Positions 58,018 to 64,000 of a stretch of 64,000 nucleotides of DNA are shown in pieces (the stretch's first letter is position 1; every line of letters starts with the position of its first letter). The DNA lies in the NCBI GenBank assembly GCA_963763215.1, contig CAVXNX010000004.1, positions 1 to 64,000 of the forward strand, in the 5' to 3' direction. The notes under the pieces were generated by a model. The model worked only from the letters and a program-made list of their open reading frames with translations. It did not search any database and was not told the DNA's origin. Made by a program: the position numbers and the translations under genes. This DNA comes from DASQZK01 sp963763215. GTDB lineage: Bacteria > Bacteroidota > Bacteroidia > Bacteroidales > GCA-2748055.

Positions 58018-58563
58018 ATGAAAAAGCTGATGATCATGCTGATGGCAGGTCTGATGACCGCCACGGCCTTTGGGCAGGATCCCGGAGAACCCGCCGTGAA
58101 ATGGTACACGATGGAGCAGGCCGTCCAATTGAATGCGAACCATCCGAAAAAGATTTACATCTATGTTTACTCGGATCATTGCGGCTGGTGCCGGAAGATG
58201 GCCGGGAATACGCTCACCGATCCGGTGATCGCGAAGTACCTCAATGAAAAGTACTATCCTGTCCGGCTGAATGTGGATATGAAAGAAGCCGTGACCGTCG
58301 GATCAAAGACCTATACGTATGTTCCTGCCGATCCGTCGAAGGGCACTCCGGGCTACCATGAATTTATCGTCGCCATTCTCCAGGGATATATGGCCTATCC
58401 GGCCGGGGCTTTTTTCGACCAGAACCTGACCTTCTTAGGCGTGGACAGGGGATATAAGGCACCTGCTGATTTTGAAAAACTTCTGCATTACATCGGTGAC
58501 AATGCCTACCTGGAGAACCACGATTATGGAAAGTATGCTGCCGGGTATACCGGTGAACGGTAG
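58018..58563 (+). CDS. Exported thioredoxin-like protein
   Basis: 181 residues from the ATG at 58018, which gives the signal peptide MKKLMIMLMAGLMTATAFGQ; an earlier in-frame start would delay it. KIYIYVYSDHCGWCRKM has the redox C-G-W-C, and the DUF255/thioredoxin-like pattern continues with NTLTDPVIAKYLNEKYYPVRLNVDMKEA. A cis-Pro turn lies in YPAGAFFD. Such periplasmic thioredoxins reduce or repair disulfides or deliver copper. The gene stands alone and nearly touches the convergent DUF4831 gene (4 bases apart). Confidence 0.82.
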   Translation: MKKLMIMLMAGLMTATAFGQDPGEPAVKWYTMEQAVQLNANHPKKIYIYVYSDHCGWCRKMAGNTLTDPVIAKYLNEKYYPVRLNVDMKEAVTVGSKTYTYVPADPSKGTPGYHEFIVAILQGYMAYPAGAFFDQNLTFLGVDRGYKAPADFEKLLHYIGDNAYLENHDYGKYAAGYTGER

Positions 58564-58567
58564 GTTG

Positions 58568-59665
58568 TTATTCTCCCACCGGCAGGTTAACCATGGCGCC
58601 CGCCTGGTAGATGCTTACCCGGCTTTCGTAGAGGATGTCGGATGAAACCCTGACACGGATGTCGGCGAGATCGGGAATGCGGTAGAAAAGATTATTCTGC
58701 ATTTGCGGATCAGGATAATTCGCAGCATCTTTCCTGAGTTCCCTGACCTTGTTCAGTGGCTGGATCTCGACGATCACCTCATTTCCGGTCGTATTCTCCT
58801 GGTCCGTCAATCCAATTTGGCCCGAGAACCTGGCGATCGTCACGGCCTGCTTATTCGCGGAGGCTTCGGGAACGACCACGAACGAACGCGTATACTGTTG
58901 CCGGATCGTTTTTCCAAGGAACAAGGCAAGGTATTCCTTCTCGAGCTTGTCGAGTTCCTTCACGGAAAGGGCCAGGGCATCCCCTTTGGGGAAGACTTTA
59001 TACTCTCCGTCAAGGAGCTTGAACCGGCGTTTCCGGATTTTGATGATGAAATTGGCCGCTTCCTCGGCTTTCTGCTCCACGGTTTTGGCTTCCTTCTGTT
59101 TTCGCACCACGGGGATCCGGACATAGGAGCTATCCCTGATCATGGTTTTGTACAGCGTGTCGGTCGTTTCCCTGAGGTTCTTTTTAACAGAAAGGTCGGT
59201 GAAATAAGGGGCTTCCTCTATCGCCGGCGCCTTTTCATTGTAGTTGGTGAATTCATAGAGATGTGAGGGATCCAACACGAGACCTTCCTGACCAAGCCGG
59301 AGAAAATTCTGCAGGTCGGGATGCCCGCTTAGCACGTTAATGCTGTAGTACTGGTTTTCGTCGGGCTGTGTTGTGGTTTTCACATCAACGCCTGTAATCC
59401 TGTAGGAAAATCCCGGTTCGTCGATCAGGGATTTCATCCCCAGGTATTTCTCCGAGAAAATACGGTAAGGGCCGGGGATAAAGGTTTCCTTTTCAAAATT
59501 GACGGTCACGAAGAGCGCAGTCTGCGGCAGCACATAGACCACTTTTTCCGTGGTTTTTTCCGGTTCGTTGCCCACCTTGCTCACCTGGAAGGTTGAAGTG
59601 GTGGCACACGACTGCGCCAGAAAAAGAATAACGGTCAGAGAAAAAATGAGGAGATTCCGGTTCAT
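58568..59665 (-). CDS. DUF4831 family lipoprotein
   Basis: 365 residues from the ATG at 59665, the start that gives the lipoprotein signal MNRNLLIFSLTVILFLAQSCATTS (lipid Cys in Q-S-C). VVYVLPQTALFVTVNFEKETFIPGPYRIFSEKYLG matches the start of DUF4831 proteins, found mainly in Bacteroidota, whose function is unknown. The middle has KEAKTVEQKAEEAANFIIKIRKRRFKLL and the end is rich in beta strands. It lies 32 bases after the NnrE/NnrD gene on the same strand, so the two are probably co-transcribed. Confidence 0.82.
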   Translation of the reverse strand: MNRNLLIFSLTVILFLAQSCATTSTFQVSKVGNEPEKTTEKVVYVLPQTALFVTVNFEKETFIPGPYRIFSEKYLGMKSLIDEPGFSYRITGVDVKTTTQPDENQYYSINVLSGHPDLQNFLRLGQEGLVLDPSHLYEFTNYNEKAPAIEEAPYFTDLSVKKNLRETTDTLYKTMIRDSSYVRIPVVRKQKEAKTVEQKAEEAANFIIKIRKRRFKLLDGEYKVFPKGDALALSVKELDKLEKEYLALFLGKTIRQQYTRSFVVVPEASANKQAVTIARFSGQIGLTDQENTTGNEVIVEIQPLNKVRELRKDAANYPDPQMQNNLFYRIPDLADIRVRVSSDILYESRVSIYQAGAMVNLPVGE

Positions 59666-59697
59666 GGCATCCGTATTTTCAGTTTGCAACAAAGGTA

Positions 59698-61239
59698 TTA
59701 AAAAAAGGAAGGACGGGAAGGATTAACAAAATTTTTCACCGTCTTAAATGCTTTGCCGATATGCCTGACGATATCGCCGGAAATCAGGGATTCCATGCTC
59801 TCGGATTCCAGGGCGAGGTCGCCGGCGAGACCATGAATATAGACGCCGGTGATGGCGGCTGTCACAGGTTCGTAGCCCTGGGCCAGAAGTGACACCAGCA
59901 TGCCGGTGAGGACATCGCCGCTTCCGCCGGTCGACATCCCGGGGTTCCCGGTGGTATTGATCCACGACCTTCCGTCGGGTGAGGTAACGATCGTATTGGC
60001 CCCTTTCAGGACAATGACGGCTTTATAGCGTTTTGCCAACTGGAGTTGCTTCAGATGCCGCTCGTAAAAGGTCTGGGATTCGCCTGCCAACCGGTCGAAT
60101 TCGCCGGGATGGGGTGTGAGGATCGCATTTTCCGGAAGCCGGTCCATCCAGTCGGGATTGGCGGAAAGGATATTGAGCCCGTCGGCATCGATGACCAGCG
60201 GGCGTTTTGCCTTTTTAAGAAGTTCGCAGAACGCTTTCTCCGTGTTTGAGCGCCGGGACAGTCCGGGCCCCACCCCCACTGCCGAATATTTCGAAAGGTC
60301 AGGAACTTCGGTAAACTGGATATCCGACTGGTCGATGCTCACCAGGGCTTCCGGCAGCGCCGTCTGGATGATATTGTAGCCCTGCCGGGGAACGTGGGCC
60401 GTCACCAGTCCGGCCCCGGTGCGCAGACATGCATAGGTAGTGAGGATGGAGGCACCCAGCATGCCGTAACTTCCGGCAATGATGAGCCCGTGACCATATA
60501 TCCCCTTGTGCGAAAATTTCGCCCGGTCTTTGAGCAGAGGCTGGATATCCATGGTTTCCAGGGCTGTATACGGTGTTTGTTTTTCTTCAATGGCTTTCGG
60601 GTGAAGCCCGATCGGCACGACATGCCATTCACCGGTATAGGGGGCATTGTCGGCGAAGAAAAACGAGAGGAACGGAAACTGGAAGGTCACCGTATGGCGG
60701 GCTTTAACGATGTTTTCGGCCACGTTGTCGCGATTGTCTTCCCCGAAAAGCCCGGAGGGGATATCGATGGACACGACGGCAGCCCCCGAATCATTCATGA
60801 GATGGATGATGTCTGCCGGAAAACCTTCGACAGGACGGGTGAGCCCTGAGCCGAAGATGGCATCGATGATGACGTCCTGTTTTCCGGGTTTTGGCCGTTC
60901 CGAATCTTCATTGAGCTCAACGAACAGGTCGTTCCCGGCCTGTTTGAGCCTTTCGATGTTTTGTGAACAATCGTCGGAGAGTTTTTTGGTAAATCGCACG
61001 AGGTATGCCCTGACACGGTAATTCCTTTCATGAAGCAGCCGCGCGACGGCCATCCCGTCGCCCCCATTGTTACCCGGACCGGAAAAGACATAGACCGTTC
61101 CGGAATGGTCAATATTCCGGGTAAACCATGAAACGAAAGCGTTGGCAGCCCGTTCCATCAGGTCGATGGATTTCACGGGCTCATGCTCGATGGTATACGC
61201 ATCGATTTCACTGATCTGTTCAGATTTGAAAATTTTCAT
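59698..61239 (-). CDS. nnr: Bifunctional NAD(P)H-hydrate repair enzyme (epimerase and dehydratase)
   Basis: 513 residues. The N-terminal epimerase (1-~215) has VYVFSGPGNNGGDGMAVARLLHE and VVSIDIPSGLFG, as in NnrE/YjeF_N. The C-terminal dehydratase (~225-513) has VIVLKGANTIVTSPDG and GNPGMSTGGSGDVLTG, the ribokinase-like NnrD core. It repairs NADHX and NADPHX, damaged forms of the cofactors, in the cytoplasm with ADP. Fusion of the two parts is common in bacteria. No missing residue is seen. Confidence 0.93.
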   Translation of the reverse strand: MKIFKSEQISEIDAYTIEHEPVKSIDLMERAANAFVSWFTRNIDHSGTVYVFSGPGNNGGDGMAVARLLHERNYRVRAYLVRFTKKLSDDCSQNIERLKQAGNDLFVELNEDSERPKPGKQDVIIDAIFGSGLTRPVEGFPADIIHLMNDSGAAVVSIDIPSGLFGEDNRDNVAENIVKARHTVTFQFPFLSFFFADNAPYTGEWHVVPIGLHPKAIEEKQTPYTALETMDIQPLLKDRAKFSHKGIYGHGLIIAGSYGMLGASILTTYACLRTGAGLVTAHVPRQGYNIIQTALPEALVSIDQSDIQFTEVPDLSKYSAVGVGPGLSRRSNTEKAFCELLKKAKRPLVIDADGLNILSANPDWMDRLPENAILTPHPGEFDRLAGESQTFYERHLKQLQLAKRYKAVIVLKGANTIVTSPDGRSWINTTGNPGMSTGGSGDVLTGMLVSLLAQGYEPVTAAITGVYIHGLAGDLALESESMESLISGDIVRHIGKAFKTVKNFVNPSRPSFF

Positions 61240-61458
61240 ATGTCAGGACATTTGTTATTGGTCAGTATTCATTCCGGAAGAGATGCTCCCCTGTCGCATG
61301 GGTTTTTCGTCCTGCTCCATGGAAATCGGTCATCAGGCATCCTGCACGCCCCGGACGCGGCTTCCGGTTAATCACGGTAAAAAGCGTTCAGTGCCGTGGC
61401 GCTCCTTCCGTCATTCTTTATAACACTTCACTGATTAAAAAAGATTTGTGGATAATTA

Positions 61459-61597
61459 GTCGGGAGTCGGTGGTCAGAAGCCCGAGGTCGGAAGTCCGGC
61501 TACCGACCACCGACCACCGACTACCGACTACCGACTACCGACCACCGACTACCGACTACCAACTCCCAACAACCGACCACCGACTACCGACCACCGA
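61459..61597. repeat. Inverted heptamer array (GTCGGNN then CYACCGA)
   Basis: From 61500 to 61597 fourteen 7-base units follow without a gap; eleven read C(T/C)ACCGA and three near the middle (61556-61576) have drifted. Just before, 61459-61499 holds about six degenerate units of the opposite strand type (GTCGGGA, GTCGGTG, GTCGGAA and others). The two halves could pair into a long hairpin. The array ends about 40 bases before the -7-like box of the POT gene. Confidence 0.85.
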
Positions 61598-61635
61598 CTT
61601 CCTTTCTTTTAATCCTGATTATTTACAAAGATTTT

Positions 61636-61643
61636 TATCTTTG
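61636..61643 (+). promoter_or_regulatory. Candidate -7 box for the POT transporter gene
   Basis: TATCTTTG fits TAnnTTTG and lies 43 bases before the ATG at 61687. The -33 element is not clear. The heptamer array ends about 38 bases upstream, so changes in repeat number could affect this promoter. Confidence 0.4.
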
Positions 61644-61686
61644 GGACAATTATGAGAACACCAAATTACTAACAAAAACCCAAACT

Positions 61687-63384
61687 ATGTTCAAAGCACA
61701 TCCCAAAGGCCTGTTCGTGGCCTTTTTCGCCAACATGGGTGAACGGTTCGGATATTACACCATGCTGGCCATCTTCATTCTTTTTCTCCAGGCAAAATAC
61801 GGCTTCAATTCCGCTACTGCCGGTCAGATCTACGGAGGATTCCTGGCTGCCGTTTATTTTCTCCCCCTCATCGGCGGTATCATTGCCGACCGTTGGCTCG
61901 GTTATGGGAAGACCATCAGCCTGGGGCTGATTACCATGTTTGCCGGTTATTTTCTCCTGGCCATCCCCAGCGCCCGTGGTGAGAACCTGTGGGAGGTCAT
62001 TGTAGCTCTGGGGGTCATTTCACTGGGGACGGGCTTTTTCAAAGGTAATCTCCAGGCGCTTGTCGGGAATCTTTACGATGATCCGAGATTCAGCAAGAAC
62101 AGGGATGTCGCGTTCAACATTTTTTACATGGGGATCAATGTGGGAGCGATGTTTGCTCCCACGGCGGCACGTGCCATTTACAGTTACGTCCTCCGGAATG
62201 CCGGCCTGACCTACAACAATGCCATCCCGTCACTGGCCAACAAATTCATCGATCACACCGCCACTCCGGCGAATATCAACGAACTGATGGGGCTGGCTAA
62301 AGCCCAGGTCCCCTCGCTCACACAGTCGGGGCTGGATGAATTCAGCCACACTTACATCGACACGCTCAGCCGGGGATACCATTTTGGATTTGGCGTCGCG
62401 CTCTTATCCTTGGTTGTATCGATGATCATCTTCTGGAGTTTCAGGAAATATTACAAATGGGCGGACATGACCGAAAAGCAGAAGTCGGTCAGCCCCAACC
62501 ACCAGGGACAGGGCGTGGTACTCACTCCCCAGCAGGTCAAATCGCGGCTCACGGCCCTGGGACTCGTTTTTGCCGTTGTCGTCTTTTTCTGGATGGCATT
62601 TCACCAGAACGGCCTCACCATGACGATGCTGGCGCGTGATTATGTCAAAAACATTGTGCCCACCGATGTCTATATCTGGTTTGACCTTTGGGGCCTTCTC
62701 CCGGCCGCGCTTTCCCTGGCAGGGCTGGTTTTCGTCCTGCGCAGGAAATCGACAACCACAGCACGCGCCATCGGGGGCATAGTTTTTCTGGTTTTCGGCT
62801 ACCTGGCGTTCCTCCGGATCCGGACGTATACCGGTGGAAACAGTTTCAGCCCCGAAATGTTCCAGCACCTCAACCCGTTCTTCATCGTATTCATGACGCC
62901 TGTGGTGATCTTCTTCTTTACCTGGTTGAAAAAAAGAAACAGGGAGCCGAGCACACCCCGGAAGATCGGCATCGGCATGTTGATCACTGCCGTTGCCTTT
63001 TCCATCCTGATCATTGGCAGCCTGAAGCTGGCCGGATACAGTCCCGTCGACATCGGGGGCACGCGTATCCCGGATGAATCACAGGCACTGTCGCCCTACT
63101 GGCTGATCAGCACCTATTTCATCCTCACCATCGCCGAGCTTTTCCTCAGTCCGATAGGCATTTCCTTCGTTTCACAGGTTGCTCCCCCGAAGTATAAAGG
63201 CACCATGCAGGGTGGCTGGTTCGCCGCCACGGCGCTGGGCAATTACCTGGCCGGCGTGATGGGCCTTTTCTGGAGAAGTGTTCCCCTGTGGGCCGTTTGG
63301 GCCATTCTTGTTGCCTGCTGCCTGCTTTCCGCCGCCTTCATCTTTTCCATATTGAAGAGGCTGGAACGGGCAGCACAGTCGTGA
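61687..63384 (+). CDS. POT family proton-dependent peptide transporter
   Basis: 565 residues, 12-14 hydrophobic helices. FANMGERFGYYTMLAIFI contains the E-x-x-E/R-F-x-Y-Y motif of POT/PTR2 carriers, and FNIFYMGINVGAMFAP matches the second family signature. Long loops between helices, including one with NNAIPSLANKFIDHTATPANINEL, are usual in Bacteroidota members. It takes up di- and tripeptides with protons at the inner membrane. An 8-base tandem array starts six bases after the stop, and a heptamer array lies upstream. Confidence 0.92.
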   Translation: MFKAHPKGLFVAFFANMGERFGYYTMLAIFILFLQAKYGFNSATAGQIYGGFLAAVYFLPLIGGIIADRWLGYGKTISLGLITMFAGYFLLAIPSARGENLWEVIVALGVISLGTGFFKGNLQALVGNLYDDPRFSKNRDVAFNIFYMGINVGAMFAPTAARAIYSYVLRNAGLTYNNAIPSLANKFIDHTATPANINELMGLAKAQVPSLTQSGLDEFSHTYIDTLSRGYHFGFGVALLSLVVSMIIFWSFRKYYKWADMTEKQKSVSPNHQGQGVVLTPQQVKSRLTALGLVFAVVVFFWMAFHQNGLTMTMLARDYVKNIVPTDVYIWFDLWGLLPAALSLAGLVFVLRRKSTTTARAIGGIVFLVFGYLAFLRIRTYTGGNSFSPEMFQHLNPFFIVFMTPVVIFFFTWLKKRNREPSTPRKIGIGMLITAVAFSILIIGSLKLAGYSPVDIGGTRIPDESQALSPYWLISTYFILTIAELFLSPIGISFVSQVAPPKYKGTMQGGWFAATALGNYLAGVMGLFWRSVPLWAVWAILVACCLLSAAFIFSILKRLERAAQS

Positions 63385-63390
63385 CAGGGA

Positions 63391-63480
63391 CGTGGGTACG
63401 TGGGTACGTGGGTACGGGGGTACGTGGGTACGTGGGTACGTGGGTACGTGGGTACGGGGTACGTGGGTACGTGGGTACGG
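63391..63480. repeat. Octamer tandem array CGTGGGTA
   Basis: Eleven units from 63391 to 63477: nine exact CGTGGGTA, one with T changed to G (63415-63422) and one a base short (63455-63461), then a partial unit. It starts six bases after the POT stop codon. It codes for nothing clear. Confidence 0.9.
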
Positions 63481-63482
63481 GA

Positions 63483-63832
63483 AGCTGGTGCAGCGGGAAT
63501 CGACGTCAGACACGTGTTTGGCAAATCGGAACCACCAAACGGGTGATATGCTAAAGATTCCGTTCCCTCTGAAACCCCGCATAAAAACAGCCTGTTGAAA
63601 ACTTTTCGTCAAAATGTCCGGAAACGGACGCTGAGATTCGGGGGGCTGAAGCGATGAAGGGCAGGTGTGCAGGTTGGCGGGGGAGGCACCCACCCTGCAG
63701 AAAACTCCTTAAGATTTAAAGCCCTCCCCATGCCCGACAGTGCCCTCCCGCACTGAACAAGTCCTCGTGAAGTCGAAACACAATGAAATCATGAAGACGA
63801 TTTTCCCATCGCCCCCCCTCCACCAAAATCAT
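63483..63832. other. Intergenic stretch between repeat array and edge gene
   Basis: No gene is supported in this 350-base stretch; short open frames have no family match and no clear hairpin is seen. Confidence 0.5.
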
Positions 63833-64000
63833 TTAAAACCCATTCTCTTTTTCCCCCGCCTGGTTCATCGGAGCATACATATCCGGCATTTCATCCTCGA
63901 ACATAAACGTGGTATCCCGGATCATCTTTAGAAAATCGGGCACACTCGGATTCCCCGGATAGATTGAGTAATACATGTCGTCATGGTAATTCGCCCATAA
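63833..64000 (-). CDS. C-terminal end of an unidentified protein, start off the right edge
   Basis: The minus strand is open from the window edge to a TAA at 63833. It codes for 55 residues (ANYHDDMYYSIYPGNPSVPD, then FLKMIRDTTFMFEDEMPDMYAP). The composition is natural for a protein: acidic, with many M, Y and D. No family is recognised from so short a piece. Confidence 0.5.
   Translation of the reverse strand, partial: LWANYHDDMYYSIYPGNPSVPDFLKMIRDTTFMFEDEMPDMYAPMNQAGEKENGF

Larger units (their letters stand above)
61240..61686. other. Intergenic stretch with heptamer array and promoter
   Basis: No gene is supported. Contents: the tandem heptamer array (61459-61597) and a -7-like box (61636-61643) before the POT gene. 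Confidence 0.6.

Noticed and set aside
61500..63480. CRISPR arrays, suggested by the two tandem-repeat blocks
   Set aside because: The units are 7 and 8 bases with no spacers and there are no cas genes.

Overview
The window reads as a chromosome piece from an uncultured member of the Bacteroidota. Several things point there. Exported proteins end in type IX secretion (T9SS) sorting domains of both type A and type B. A PorP/SprF-family protein sits beside a giant SprB-like repeat protein. A spoT-fur-purA run is present, DUF4831 and PqqD-like families occur, and possible -7 boxes of the TAnnTTTG type lie upstream of several genes. I see no tRNA, rRNA, CRISPR array, transposase or phage gene. 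The species cannot be told from the sequence alone.

Layout. 1-12.7 kb is rich in exported proteins: a PKD/FN3 repeat protein running off the left edge, a GH20-like glycosidase, a CE6-type esterase with a T9SS tail, a heparinase II/III-like lyase, a ClC chloride channel with CBS domains, and a type-B T9SS cargo. 12.7-18.2 kb is housekeeping: spoT, fur, purA and an exported protein. 18.4-25.1 kb holds a PAS histidine kinase, a compact polyamine operon (pyruvoyl arginine decarboxylase, agmatinase, deoxyhypusine-synthase-like enzyme), a small barrel protein and a threonine dehydratase. 25.2-33 kb has a YdjC deacetylase, a Trx-Grx fusion with a lone GroES, a TPR histidine kinase, an HTH protein, a sugar-type MFS carrier and an ECF sigma/anti-sigma pair. 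33-43.9 kb has a peptidase-containing ABC exporter, PorP, the SprB-like giant, and an ankyrin plus barrel protein with a lipoprotein. 44-52.4 kb has an MFS carrier, an acyl-CoA synthetase and metH-metF. 52.4-64 kb has a peptide-use group (OPT transporter, PqqD-like protein, PepD), a MORN protein, a thioredoxin-like protein, DUF4831, NnrE/NnrD and a POT peptide transporter flanked by two short tandem-repeat arrays.

Genes that work together: arginine to agmatine to putrescine and on to a longer polyamine (21.0-23.5 kb); homocysteine methylation and its folate donor (metH-metF); peptide import and cleavage (OPT, PepD, POT); surface display by T9SS (PorP plus SprB-like protein); stringent response, metal regulation and purine synthesis (spoT, fur, purA).

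A caution for every user: I count about 20 reading-frame breaks inside otherwise well-conserved genes, three quarters of them between 27.4 and 43.0 kb. They hit clearly useful genes such as metH and ClC. In 16 of the 20, skipping one base restores the frame. I read most as indel errors in the assembly, not gene decay, but this cannot be proved from one sequence. Split genes are listed by their readable pieces.
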